Shown piece after piece: positions 36,226 through 47,731 of a DNA stretch of 64,000 nt. This stretch comes from Metallyticus violacea (taxonomy: Eukaryota; Arthropoda; Insecta; Mantodea; Metallyticidae). The notes under the pieces were generated by a model. That model was not told the DNA's origin, did not search any database, and saw only the letters and a program-made list of their open reading frames with translations. A program made the translations under genes and the position numbers. The DNA is taken from positions 68,803,501 to 68,867,500 of the forward strand of contig CM060831.1 in NCBI GenBank assembly GCA_030762175.1, given 5' to 3'. Positions within the stretch are counted from its first letter, which is position 1; each line of letters starts with the position of its first letter.

Positions 36226-37924
36226 ATTCAAGATCTGCAATTTCTTTATATCAATTTTCCAGTCATTTTTCTTATTACAATCGCATGATTATAAAAGAGT
36301 TCAGTACTGATAAATGGACTCTCACTGCTTAATTTTGGAAAAAGTGCTACATTTTCATTGATTAAATATTTTTTTTTTTCATAAGGCTAGCTTTCATTTG
36401 AATGCTTTCACCTGACGAAGAAATCACATTTGATTGTTCCTCTTGCAGCGAAAGATTGCACATAATCATATGGATAGTGAAATCAGTCAATAAAGCTAAA
36501 TCACAAATTCAATTCTCGTCTCTCAGCTCAGGCGGGGGTTTATCTCCTCTTCCCTAAATTAAAAAAAAAACTATATACTAATTTTCTAAGACTCAATGGC
36601 ATGGGATATCGCCATATTCGTTTTCACATTCATGAAGGAACTTCTCGAAATGACGATAGTTCAAACTTTTGACCTTATGGTGTTTACGCACTACTACAGG
36701 CGTACGTCATTTCGTGTCACACTTTTAGCACATATAATTTGTTGGTGAATTAGGCAGTGTATAACAATGCCATTATGAGATACTGTCGCATACGCCACTC
36801 ATATCAATGCTGCACCGAAGCAGAGATAATTGCCCAAATGTTTCAAAAGAAGTAGAAGAAAATCTCAATCGCTCCCAAACCTTTGATTTCTCTCCAATTG
36901 GTGCGTGTCTTCCTCAAAACCCAATGAATATTTATTACCTGCTCATTTAATCTCTACGTGTCCTTATCTGTCCAATTCTCTCTCATAAATATTATTCCAT
37001 AAGACCTGTTTAGTGTATCAAGTGTTTTAGAAGGTGACAGAGATGAATCTTAACCTCGCCACCCTTCTTCTAAATCTCGCACCAAGCGGAAATAACGGAG
37101 TGAGTTGACATATTTATTTTGGAAGGATAGCTGGTCGCTTTCACACAGCTATCATTAATATCCAGACCCAACAACCACCTTTTAATTTATGAGTGTCTGA
37201 CAAGTATAGTTAGACACTATTAATTATTCATATAAGACGCCAGAAATGATCTCTCGGGGACACAACACACAGAGTACTTAAGACTCTATGTGTCAGCCTT
37301 GTTACTGAGCTTTCTTGTCTTGATATTCCTTGTCACTTTGTTACTTGTATCCTCTCCTTGGTACTTATAAAGTTTTCAATGAAGTATCTCATTTGCCTTA
37401 TTATTCATTTTGTAATCTCTTCCATCATTCTTCTGTAAATAAACTCTTCATAGTAAGAAGTAGACGTGCTTCAACACTTAAATGACCAACCTGTTCACAT
37501 ATCCTTAGCCTTACCTCTCGGCCATCCAAACATCCCTCGTCTCCCGTTCGACCTCCTCGAAAGCGACTCCGCCGGCACCTGGACACACAATACTTTATAT
37601 TAAGATTATTTATTTTCCCAACCAAGCCGCTCGTATTTCCTGACATGGAAATCTGCTGTCAGTGATACTAAAGTATGCCACTGTAACGGCCAGTTCCAGA
37701 GAAGTTATCTAACCCTGTTGATATAATTTCCCTCACTTGGAGTTTTTCAACACCTCTGTAAACATTACTAGTTGGGCTGTATTGTAGAAATGTCTGTGCT
37801 CTTGTCTAATGCTATGAAGATTTTCAATATATTTACGAGATTTTCATGTGCATCGTTGGAGATGTCATGAATGCGCCGCATTACCATATTTGCAGACAAC
37901 CTCATGGCTTCTCGTTTATTTTAT
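36226..37924. other. No recognisable gene
   Basis: Unique-looking DNA. A 73-codon minus-strand frame at 37425-37646, rich in Arg and Gly, is not recognised. Confidence 0.4.
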
Positions 37925-39330
37925 ATATTTACTTATTTATTCTGGTAAAGCTAAGGTCTTCCGCTCTGCCAATCTAATAATAATTACACTAACTTATAGC
38001 GATAATATTACAATCACAACATTGGCAGTAAAGTTGGCAATATTTGTACACACATAAACCAATGTAAAACATTATTATATAAATAAATGTATGCTAATAC
38101 ATAAATATGGATAATGAAAAATGAAAAATATTAACTTAAGAAGAAGAAAAAATAAGAAAATAAAAGAACAATTTATATATATGTCAACCTACGTAAAAAC
38201 TGAAAGTGGAAATAAAGATACAAGCAAAACATAAAATTAAACCCTGACAATCCAATGAAGGAGAAAGCAACAGTTATGATAGTAATAAAAATAATAGAAT
38301 GAATAATTCTACAGCAAATAAAACAAATTAATACATACATTTTAACAAAGGAAGTCTGAAACTAAGGTAATCGATTATTTCTAGTAATATTAAATAATTT
38401 CTTATGAAATGCCCCTAAAGTTTGACAGTTTCTGACATCCAAGAGACGGGCAGTGGTTAGGGTGAATGATGATGAGTAAAGTGATGTTCGGTGCAATGTA
38501 ATAATAGTACCTGCTGGGATTCAGAGCATGTGTTAAGATTATGAGAGGAAATAGATTTTGAAAACGAGAAGAATAGATAAGATGGCAAGGATGTAAGGAT
38601 AATTTTGAAAAGTAGTGTGAGACAATGAATATTTCTTCCGTCTTTCAGGTGGAACCAAGACAGCATATCGAGGGAGGGTGTTATGATCGAACAAACGCAC
38701 ATCGCAGATATAACAGATCGCGGGTTCGAAACCGGCCAGGACCGATGGATTTTTTCGGGCGTAAAAATCCTAAGTATGGCTTCCTTCGGAAGGGAAGTAA
38801 AGCCGTGGGTCCCGTGTCGTACATTTACGGCACGAAAAAAAGCCTCAAGCCTGAAAGAGAGGCCTCTGAGCAAAATTTGTCGGCCGTTTCACGCCCTGAT
38901 TTGAATGGGACGCTGATGACCTGAGATGTTAAAGAGCGTCCATAAATTAAAAAAAAAAAAATCAATCAATCAAGCAGATATAACGTATTCACATATTATG
39001 AACACGCTGCAGTTTTTGTGTTGGTTAGAGTTTAAGTCTTTGAGCAGAAAATCGCAGTAGTTGGAAAGCAGCATCACCAGGGATTGCACCAAGATCTTTT
39101 TTAAGGTTCTGGGTAGAGACATGTTTAATCTTTTAAACATATGGATTAGAGATCTTACTTTGCTGCAGATTTCAGCAACATGATTTTCCCAACACAAATC
39201 ACTATCTATAATAACTGCAAGATTTTTCTCTGAATCAGTGAAGGGATTCACTCGGACAGCGCTTTGGGAAAAAAGCCACAAAACTGCTTTAATTATGCGC
39301 TCTTTGAAAAAAAAAAAAAAAAACTCCATT
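37925..39330 (-). pseudogene. LINE (CR1/Jockey-like) 3' end, split by a SINE
   Basis: Minus-strand reading: DSEKNLAVIIDSDLCWENHV, AEICSKVRSLIHMFKRL, LPRTLKKILVQSLV, NYCDFLL, then (across the SINE) CSIITPSLDMLSWFHLKDGR, NIHCLTLLFKIILTSLPSYL, SHNLNTCSESQ, and a more eroded VRNCQTLGAFHKKL. This is the thumb-to-C-terminus order of LINE ORF2 proteins (LGVILDS-LSW, LVQSLV, DYC-LL, S-LS-L-RIL-T-P-YL, HNLNTRS, TL-x-FK-x-L). The element's 3' end may lie near 37925, where the minus strand reads CCAGAATAAATAAGTAAATA. It is 5' truncated near 39330. Confidence 0.75.
38715..38973 (+). mobile_element. SINE family 1, 5'-truncated, inside a LINE
   Basis: The head is cut just before the B box, so the copy starts AGATCGCGGGTTCGAAACCG and then runs through a complete body to GATGTTAAAGAGCGTCC and an A-rich, AATCAATCAATC tail. 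A perfect 11-bp duplication GCAGATATAAC flanks it (38704-38714 and 38974-38984). The truncation therefore happened at insertion. Confidence 0.95.
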
Positions 39331-40130
39331 ACTCTGTGGGCGCAAACCTTATTCAATCTACAGGAATAGTATATAACTCATACTATGGCAGGTTTATGGT
39401 TAAAGGGTTCCTTCACGTTCACGCAGCTTTTCAGTTGAGGTACAAAAATCACCCATTTCCTCTTCTTCATTAGTTCGTAATCGTTAGCCAATGATTTTCT
39501 ACTTGATGAAGAACCTTTCAACAAACTAGACATTTAATACTTGTTCTGTAGTTGATTACTTATCTTGATAATCGTTGTTGTTAGCAATCACATCACACTT
39601 CAGTAGAAAGTATGTGAACAATTACCAACCCTCTGCCTTGGTACAGTTCTGTACGCTTGCTACTGTCGCCTGACGCGGTTGCCCAGCAAGTGAAAGCGTG
39701 CCATTGCATCATTCTTTTGGGAGTTGGCGGACATTGTTGTAAGGTTTCTCTTATTTTGTGGCATCCTATAAAAGAATGGACATTCTTTTCCACGATGATA
39801 GTTTGTGCATCCTTTAACAAGTAACGGTAAAACAGGAACAAATACTAATGAGACATGTAATGTGAAACCTGAAAGAAACATGCACATAGACGTTATCCCA
39901 AGCATCCGACCTTCTCGCATATCTTAGATTGCCTCCCCTCATCCCGAGCCTCCAGAGTATGGACATGCTGACGCCTAGTTTCAAGCCTTTCGGACTCTGT
40001 ATGCATATGTTGCCCATTGCTCGTGCTTATTTTCCATCTTACGGTATTAGAAAACACGTGAGGCGCTTAGGAGGGTCATAGATCATAGACAAACCTCCCT
40101 CTACAATTACTGAAAACTAGATATTCAGGA
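39331..40130. other. No recognisable gene
   Basis: Three overlapping minus-strand frames of 67-86 codons lie at 39593-40017, in DNA less AT-rich than average. They share no motif that I recognise. Confidence 0.4.
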
Positions 40131-40385
40131 ACCACCTCCTTGGTCTGGTGGTTAGCGTTGCTGACTGTTGCCCGGGAGGCCCGGGTTCGATTCCCGGTAC
40201 CTACTTAGGGTTTTTCTAAGATACGGTTCACCCAGCCTCGTGAGGACAATTGGGAAGCTGCCTGATGGAGAGATGGCGATCTCCGATCTAGTAAGTCGCG
40301 ATATAGCGATCATCGGGATACGGTGTGCTGATCACCTCCCCTCTGCAATACTGCAGTCTACCAATGAAATCGTATGATGGATGTA
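40131..40385 (+). mobile_element. tRNA-derived SINE, family 3
   Basis: The head contains TTGGTCTGGTGGTTAGCG (A box) and CCCGGGTTCGATTCCCGG (perfect B box and a strong T stem), spaced as in a tRNA gene. The downstream DNA includes CCTGATGGAGAGATGG, TCTCCGATCTAGTAAG and GGTGTGCTGATCACCTCCCC. That layout recalls orthopteroid SINEs that carry a GTGTGCTGACCAC block, from memory. Single copy in the window; the end is approximate. Confidence 0.68.
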
Positions 40386-40439
40386 GAAGACGCAGCGATC
40401 TTCGCGGTAAAGCTCAGGCCCACGTGGCTTCACAGAGAG

Positions 40440-40895
40440 ATGTTCAGGACAATAAGATAACATTTCACCCTTCTGAAACGAGAACAGCATTATTGGAAAA
40501 AGTAAATCAATGCAAAACGGAGGGGGGAAAAAGTACGAGATAGGCCAAATTACATTAGAAAAGGGACACCAAATTATTCGTTTATCTCCCTATCATTGCC
40601 AGTACAATCTCATAGAACTAATTTGGGCTAAGGTAAAGAGAGAAGTCGCTAAAGATAGACGCTAGATAGCTAGTCTTGTGGATGTTGAAAAGTTTTACAT
40701 GCTGCTCTTGACAGAGTGACAAAACAAGACTGGGCTAATCGTGTTGCACACTGTGAAAAACTACAGGAAGAACATTTCTATAAAATGTGGCCCGATTGGA
40801 CCAAATTTAGTTACAAATCTGCAGGAAACTGATTCCGAGTTAAGTGCGGATGAGGAGAAAAAAGACGACAGGATGACGAGCTTGCAATTCCTCTA
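40440..40895 (+). pseudogene. DDE transposase C-terminal relic
   Basis: Plus-strand readings: TRTALLEKVNQCK, then YEIGQITLEKGHQIIRLSPY, HCQYNLIELIWAKVKREVAK, LVDVEKFYML, and in another frame LDRVTKQDWANRVAHCEKLQ. This is the end of a common arthropod DDE transposase family with the motif RLPPYHC-x-NPIELIWA, in which the Glu is the last catalytic residue. That Glu is intact, while Pro of NPIE reads Leu. Stops and frame changes make it a pseudogene. Upstream catalytic Asp motifs are not visible; the SINE at 40131 lies directly before it. Confidence 0.75.
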
Positions 40896-42858
40896 CAATA
40901 AGTCACTTTCAGGTAATAAACACATTAATATGCAGCGTTATAACTTATAGTGCTATGTAGAAGCATTCAGCACATGCGTTGCTCGTATGTTTACATTCTG
41001 ACCATCCATGAGGCGATGAATTCCTTCATTTCCTCTTATCTCTCCCCACCTTACTTGCTCTGAACGCATCACTTGCCAGCAAAGGAACCGTCTCTCATAT
41101 GCCTTCAAAATCGTATCCCGTATCGCATTTCTAAGTAGTGGAAGGTGTTTGAATGGTTAGAGAAACAAGGACGAGTATTTTATTTTATTAGGTAGTTAAG
41201 CTACAAAATATTTAAAATTATAGCAGATATTTCTTTTCTAGTGTTCTGCTCGTACACTAAATGAAAAGAGAGACGTTAATGGCAAATATCACCACGTTTT
41301 TACAATCTGCGGAGATTCGCAGAAAATTTCTTTTATTATATGAGAATGGAAATCGAATCATTAAATGCTTAGTCAAATGTTACACCCAGAAAGCTTGCAG
41401 AAAAATATACAATAGTAATTAATTGCTTTTATTATCAGTAAAAGAGTAGTAGCTTTTATTGCATAAAATAATGTATATATTAAAGTTATACTATAGAGGG
41501 TTTGACAACAGGTATTAAGTCAATATCTAATGTTTTGCAACAGAGTGCCTTATTTTGTTACAGATATACTTTAACACTTTTAGCAAAGAACAACAATCTG
41601 CAAGGCCAAGTTGCTAATATAAAAAACAAACCCCCATGTAGCAGAAAGAAGTATACCATAAAGTTAAATCAGTATAGACACTTGGTTTTATTTAAATATT
41701 TAACGGAAATTTAAAATTATACATTACTATTTATTACTATGGTAATGCTTTGAAGAAAGAAAACATCCTGAAAATATATGAGCAAATATGGGTTTTTCCA
41801 TAAAATATTAGGTTAATTACAATATTAAAATATTAAATTATTTCTGGCACTCAATGAGTTCTGTTAATGCTGAAAAAAATTACCAAAAAATCCTATACGA
41901 AAAATTTGAGGTTAAGTTCTGGACTCGAACCTCGGATTGATGATCTGCATTTTAGCCCCAGTGGAATTACGTTTCCAGTGCCGAATGCTATCTAAAATTT
42001 CTCCTATCTATCTTCAAATTCCAATGCTTAACAACATACGAAAAACTACTTCTAAAATTAAACTGTTCGTCTAATTATTCTTATTATCGAGGTTTAATAT
42101 GTATATTTTTCTTATTTTTTTATCCTGTAGTCATTATCAAACAATTAGGATGACTCTAATTTTCTTCATTGTTTCAAAGCGCACGGTCAACTAATTGCGT
42201 CAATATAAAAACACAAAACTTACTTCTTAAATTCATCTCAAATGAAATTAAATTCTACAATTCTCGAATAAAAAATCGATTTTGGTGATTAGAATGGGCC
42301 TGATTCAATGTAAGTCTTTCATACACGCGCAATGAAGTTTTGTACCACAGGTGCACGTGATTCGAGCCGGAAGGAATGACTGGAAGCAGTCATCAGCGAC
42401 CAGCCAGATGTCAATGTGCAGCGTCATTTGGTTGAATGCGTTCGTTTCTCCTACTAACTCTCACTCTAGGCTTCCCGCGTCAGCGTGTCCGGGCCCTCAC
42501 AATGGTTGCGGTGGAATACAGAGTGAAGGTCACTGCGCATAAACCAGGTGTTATGGTCTGAGTCATTCTTCACTAGCGTTAATATCAAATTGAAAAAAAA
42601 TCCGGGATTTTATTGATGATGCCATTATAATGTGCTTTGCACATTGTTGCTTGCTCCCTTAAAACATGTTGCTCTTCATGTAGCTTTCTTCCGTCGACGA
42701 AACAAATTCTTACACAAGTGACGTTAAAACCTTCATCATCTACTCCTGAATTTAATAAATAAACATATGAGTACCATGGTAAAAACTTGAAATGCCAAAG
42801 TTACGATCATTATCTTCATTATTATAATCGATTTACAATGTTTAGGCATACTGACTCT
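40896..42858. other. No gene; one tRNA-like box
   Basis: On the minus strand at about 41905-42000, a perfect B box GGTTCGAGTCC lies downstream of a weak A-box-like TAGCATTCGGCAC. This may be another decayed tRNA-derived head. The 42340-42545 stretch is less AT-rich but carries only a 63-codon unrecognised frame. Confidence 0.4.
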
Positions 42859-42860
42859 GA

Positions 42861-43114
42861 TTTGTTTTATTTACGGACGCTCTTTAACATCTCAGGTCAT
42901 CAGCGGCCCATTCAGAGACCTCTTCTTTCAGGCTTGAGGTTCTTTATCGTGCCGTAGATCTATGACATGGGACCCGTGGCTTTACTTCCCTTCCGAAGGA
43001 AGGCATACTTAAAATGTTTACTCCGAAAAAAATCCATCGATCCTGGCCGGGATTGAACCCGCGATCTTGGGTTTAGAAGGCAAGTATGGTTACCACTACA
43101 CCACCAGGACCAAC
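42861..43114 (-). mobile_element. SINE family 1, internally deleted
   Basis: Minus-strand copy with head at the right (TGGTCCTGGTGGTGTAGTGG in sense orientation). The B box is altered (GGTTCAATCCC). The piece around AAAATTTGTCGGCCGTTTCA is missing, so the body jumps from GAAGAGGTCTCTGAATGGGC to the 3' end. Confidence 0.9.
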
Positions 43115-43204
43115 ATTTAGGCTTAATAGAACCATTTGAATTCAACTACGCTTAGCACCTTCATGTGCCAGAAGGATAGGTGGTCAGAACATCGCTTGTG
43201 TCAT

Positions 43205-43375
43205 CTGGTGTGCTGGTAAGATATTCTGTGAAGTGAAATGGTCGATAATATTGACATCGTTTTCAGATGAGAGTACTTTAACGAGTCATGAATGCAGATA
43301 CTGCAGTTTCAACATGCCGGAAATATCAATACTTCGTAAAATCAATTTGACCTCCTGTTACATTGACACAATGAT
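43205..43375 (+). pseudogene. Transposase fragment with FSDES motif?
   Basis: The plus-strand frame shows TSFSDESTLTSHECRYCSFN, which resembles the first catalytic motif of IS630/mariner-like transposases (FSDESTFTNHG followed by an N-R-N-x-x-YW segment). It is caught between two SINEs, and I could not trace the rest of the gene on either side. The match is short, so this is only a tentative call. Confidence 0.4.
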
Positions 43376-43379
43376 TTTT

Positions 43380-43658
43380 TTAATAATGTTTAACGCCCGT
43401 TTTTACTACAGAGGCACAACAGGCGGTGGGTATTGATGATGCATGAGATACATTACATGATACATTAGGAAAGGATTTTTTAAGGAAGGAAATGTTCAAG
43501 CCATAAGCTAAGGTACCTCCCCGGCATTTGCCATTTATGAGGACTGAAGAAAACTTGGAAAAACTTAAGTCAGGGAGGACGATCCGGGCGGGATTCGAAC
43601 ACAAGACCTCCAGCTCACGAGTCCGCGCGCCTTAACGACCTCGGCCATCCATGGCGGT
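43380..43658 (-). mobile_element. SINE family 2
   Basis: Complete minus-strand copy with head CCGCCATGGATGGCCGAGG at the right end. The B box reads GTTCGAATCCC in sense, in the context GCCCGGATCG. The body and the terminal AAACGGGCGTTAAACATTAT are clear. Confidence 0.92.
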
Positions 43659-45394
43659 TTGCTACAACGAAAACGAATAGAGCTGAATTAGTGATTCTTA
43701 CATATGGGTTGCCATTGACTAGAAGACCGATGCCTTGTCATCACCAATCTCGTCGCGTGTAAATGGCATGCATGAGCTCCGCCCTTCTCCATTCTTTGAT
43801 TTATTGCAAACTACGGAGCCGAGAAATCAGCAGAATTTTTCCATTCATCAAAAAGGAACTTAAGAATTTTACAAGAAAAAGAATTGCTGACATTTCTGTT
43901 CAGATGCAGCACCGTGTATGCTGTCTGTGCTTTACATGAATATAGTCCACTTTACGTATTTGACATCTGGATTCACCAAGTGGCTAAGGCAATAAGAGAA
44001 AAAATTGCTGAAATGAATAGTTTTTCTGCAACCTGAAGCGGTTTTATATGCATATATTGATGTCCGAGCAGTCCCCCGGGGTCGTTAAGGGGCCCGAAAT
44101 CGCCTTTCGTGTCTTAGTGATCACGGGAGGAGGAAGATGAAAGGAGGTGGTTCAAATCACACAATTTGCTTCATTGAAGCATTGAAATGTATAATCACAT
44201 GACACTTTGTTATCGGCTACCTGGTTCATTACCTCTATGACTTTAATGACGCGAGAGCTACATATGCTGCTTCAAATTGCACCTGTGTGTTTCTTGTCTG
44301 CTGTCTCTGATAAAACGATGTTGGTAATCAGGATGAACTTTGCAAAGTTGTTTCCCCTTATACACGAAATTCAAAACATCGCCACGTGGTCGCAAGAGCT
44401 CACAGGAGGTCACAGCATAGCGCCCACGACCCTATTTCCCGTTTTTCTAGAGCTCAAGCAGCCCTTAACTCAAATAATTTACATTACATGTTTATCTACC
44501 TATTTTGGTACATATATGTACTTATTTCTCGTTTTCATATTACTCAAAATTCTGTCTCTGGTCATCATCATCTAAACAATTAAATGATATTGAGTCTCTG
44601 CTGAACACCTTCAAAGGATATCATTAAACAACTTGGACACCTTTCCCAAGACTTGTGTAACTTAGAGAAGGGAGGATAAGATTCGCCTCCCTAGAATTAA
44701 TCCCAGGACGGGTAGCTAGAATTTCCGAGCCAAATATATCCCAATTATTAGGTGTGTCAAGAGCAAACGATGTAAGTTTGGGTCCCAACCAAGGCATGTT
44801 ATGATGTCACCGTGGTTTCAGGTAGTTACGTAACGAGTTATATCATCGCTATACCTTGCAGAGAGCAAGACGAAAACCAACCACAGAATGAGATCTGCGC
44901 GAACTCCTCAGTACGCTGGTAGTGTCCAGTTCGTAACAGTAGGCTACTTTTAGTACATTGTTGTAGAAGTAACAGGAACTAGCTATAGTGACTTTCTTTC
45001 TTTCCTCTCCTGACGCAAAAATTATTTTCATGGAAGAAATTCCGCAGGCTTGGTTCGATAAAAATTTGCAAAGAAAGTAAACTTCTTGAAGCCTTCAGAG
45101 AATGAACATTACTTCATTTCACACCAGGGAAAACAACTTCCTTAGAACATTTTCATATAATGCCATTGCTAAACGAGATATAAATCTTTAAAATTTTAAA
45201 TTGTTGTGTTTCCTTCTAAAATGATGATTACCGCTTTTGCAAAATGTTTTGTAGTAATGTCTATATTAAAATAATATATATACACCAGGATAGGACCATT
45301 TGGATCCGGCTTAACTATTTTCTAGGTATGATGAAGACAAAAACTATATTTCACTTTTCAATATATTATTGAAATAAGTAATATTGCTATAAAC
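43659..45394. other. No recognisable gene
   Basis: A 122-codon plus-strand frame at 44207-44575 overlaps a second frame and ends in a hydrophobic segment, with no recognised similarity. Otherwise this is unique-looking DNA. Confidence 0.4.
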
Positions 45395-46115
45395 TTCTCA
45401 CATCTTTGAATAAAATTTCAATCCCCTCCCCAATATAAAAAGTCAGAAGGCTTGTCTGGAAAATGGGCATAAACACCATCCATCACTTCTTCCTCACACT
45501 TAAATTTCCTTCCTCGAAGATCCTTATTGAGTTTTGAGAAGAGGAAATACTCACTGGGAGCTAGATCTGGGCTGTAAGGTGGATGGCCGATCTGCTTGAA
45601 GCCACATTTCTTCACAGTTTTCTTTGCAACAAGAGCTGTGTGTACAGGCGCGTTGTCGTGAAGAAGGCGCACATCACCACTCACCTTTCCTGGCCTTTTC
45701 TCTTTGATGGAAGCACGTAGTCTGTGCATAGTATTCCCCTTTTACAGTTGTGTTCCTCTCCTTGAAGTCAATGAAGAGTATTCCTTCACAGTTCCTAAAG
45801 ATTGTGGTCATGATCTTCTTGGTTGACTGAGTGACCAGGCCTTTTCTCTTTGATGGAAGCACGTAGTCTGTGCAGTAGTCTGTGCGTAGTATTCTCCTTT
45901 TACAGTTGTGTTCCTCCCCTTGAAGTCAATGAAGAGTATTCCTTCACAGTTCCAAAAGAATTTGGCCATGATCTTCTTGGTTGACTGAGTGACCTTGGCC
46001 TTTAGAGGAGGTGCTTTTCCAGGTTTACGCCACCTCATTGATTCTCTTTTGGATAAGGGATGATAGTAGAAGACTATAGTTTATTCTCCTGTAACAATGG
46101 TATGCAGAACTTCTC
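45395..46115 (-). pseudogene. mariner-type transposase with internal duplication
   Basis: Minus-strand reading: TIVTGE, FYYHPLSKRESMRWRKPGKA (the mariner WRH-GSP region), KKIMAKFFWNCEGILFIDF, TTVKGEYYAQ, then a repeat of the preceding 50 residues, then RLLHDNAPVHTALVAKK, GHPPYSPDLAPSEYFLFSKL and LRGRKFKCEEEVMDG. The order is standard for mariner. The first catalytic motif TGDE is broken (TGE then stop). HDNA is intact. The third catalytic position, Asp in classic mariners (APSDY), is Glu here (APSEY). The N-terminal half and the inverted repeats were not found. Confidence 0.82.
45692..45996 (-). repeat. Tandem duplication inside the mariner gene
   Basis: Copies 45692-45837 and 45838-45996 share long words such as AAGCACGTAGTCTGTGC, TTTTACAGTTGTGTTCCTC and TGATCTTCTTGGTTGACTGA. 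The second copy contains an extra short repeat of CAGTAGTCTGTG. The duplication repeats about 50 codons of transposase. Confidence 0.92.
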
Positions 46116-46309
46116 TCTCGTTGCCACCGCAGAGCTCCATGTCCTACGAGCATTGTAATGAGTGTATCTGAGAGAAGTGTTAAGGCCTAGTCTGAACCTC
46201 TCTCGAATCCGGGCTTCCCAGTCAACGCTAAACACTTGACCAAGGAAGTTGTCAGATAATTACATATCATTACACATTTAAAACACAGAGCAAAATGAAA
46301 CAACTTATA

Positions 46310-47729
46310 TAGGGTGTTCTAACAAGAGTGTCCCAATTTTAAATTTTCACAGCTACTATATGTATGAAGCAATTGCTGTCATATTTTTCACATGGTTACA
46401 GTTGTTGACAAATAGTAATGCATAGTTACTCCATTGCACAACGCTAGGAAATAGTGAATATTTATTATGAAAACGGGTCATCCGTTCGCCAAGCATTTCA
46501 TGTATTACGTGAAGTGTACGTAATCGTCCCTGCGAACGAAGAACAATTCAATGTTTGATCAAAAAACTGAGGCAAGAGGTTCTGTTCGCAAATCAAGCAA
46601 AACGTGTATGTAAACGACTCAAAAAACTACAATGAAAATGTAGTCACCGTACATGAAAATCCACGGAAATAATTTTTCAGCGAGCACAACAATTGAGCCT
46701 TTCATCGTCCACAACTTGGCAGATTTTGCATCAGGACTTGCAGTTACACCCTTAAAAATTTGTTTTAACTCAAGAACTGAAGCAATGGGCTATGAAGTTG
46801 TTGGAAGTTGAACCTTCTTTTATCCGAAATATCATCTTTAGTGACGAGGCCCAATTTTGTATGAATGGTTTCCTTAACAAACAAAATTGCCGCTTTTGTG
46901 GTAATGGGAATCCAGTATAGATTCATAAACGACCACTTCATTCCAGAAAGGTACGGCGTAATTATTGATATATATTTTGCCCAAGATGAACGAAGAAATG
47001 CTCTGAAAATCAATGGAGAAAGATACCGAGTTATTAATTATTTTTGGCCTCAATTGGAAGCTATGGATCTCGCCGGTTTCAGCAAGATGGTGCCACATGT
47101 CATACTTGCTCACGAAAAAGCCCAACTGTTGAAGGAGAAGTTCGAAGGCTTCATCATTTCGCGTGGTGTTAACTGGTACCGAGATCATGGGATTTAACAC
47201 CACTGGACTACTTCTTATAGGGTTATGTTAAATCACGGGTTTGTGCCAACAAGCCAGAAAATTTTATTGATAAAAGGGACGATATCACGCGCGTTATTCG
47301 TGAAATTGAGCTGGTTTATATTTGCCTGTCTTTGAATGAATGAATGAACGAATAGTGTTTAACGCCCGTTTTTACTACAGAGGCACCACAGGCGATGGAT
47401 ATTGATGATTCACGAGATGAAATGATATATTGGGAAAGGATTTGTTTTTTTTAAGGAAGGAATCGTTCCAGGCCTAAGATTAGGGTACCTTCCCGGCATT
47501 TGCCATTTATGAGGACTGAAGAAAACCGCCTGCCATTGAAAACTGGAAGACCCGTATATGCGCAACTTGACGAGGTAGTGGTGACCATTTAACTGATTTC
47601 TCTTCCATATGTAATGAATACACGAAGTGTGATGAAAACAATAATAAATAAATAAATAAATAAATAAACCTCTTTGGTTTATACAATATTTTCATTTTAA
47701 AAGTATGACGCTCTTACTGGAAGACCCTG
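46310..47729 (+). mobile_element. IS630/mariner-like element, near full length, inactive
   Basis: Imperfect terminal inverted repeats (TAGGGTGTTCTAACAAGAGT at the left, CAGGGTCTTCCAGTAAGAGC inverted from the right) are flanked by TA at 46308-46309 and 47730-47731. The plus-strand transposase, read across frames, shows STTWQILHQDLQLHP, FVLTQELKQWAMK, IIFSDEAQFCMNGFLNKQNC (first Asp), QDGATCHT (second Asp) and WDLTPLDYFL-x-GYVKS (third Asp). It ends KPENFIDKRDDITRVIREIE before a SINE. All three catalytic positions survive, but frameshifts and stops kill the gene. Without the SINE the element would be about 1.2 kb. Confidence 0.85.
47337..47527 (-). mobile_element. SINE family 2, 5'-truncated, inside the IS630 element
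   Basis: The family 3' end (AAACGGGCGTTAAACACTAT in sense) and body are present, but the tRNA-like head is missing, cut just before the CCTCATAAATGGCAAATGCC part. The duplication GCCTGTCTTTGAA (47324-47336) and GCCTGCCATTGAA (47528-47540) flanks it with two differences, so the truncation occurred at insertion. Confidence 0.92.
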
Positions 47730-47731
47730 TA

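Noticed and set aside
37425..37646. Arg/Gly-rich 73-codon minus-strand frame as a small gene
   Set aside because: No similarity recognised and no start or splice context; not supported.
38457..38924. Long overlapping open frames on both strands (up to 138 codons)
   Set aside because: They cross the junction between a LINE relic and a SINE; the SINE parts recur as open frames in every SINE copy.
42861..43114. Target duplication around this SINE
   Set aside because: TTTAGGCATACTGA and TTTAGGCTTAATAG flank it loosely, but positions do not abut the SINE ends cleanly, so it was left uncalled.
44207..44575. 122-codon plus-strand frame
   Set aside because: No recognised motif, an overlapping frame of equal quality, and no splice or transcript evidence; most likely chance.
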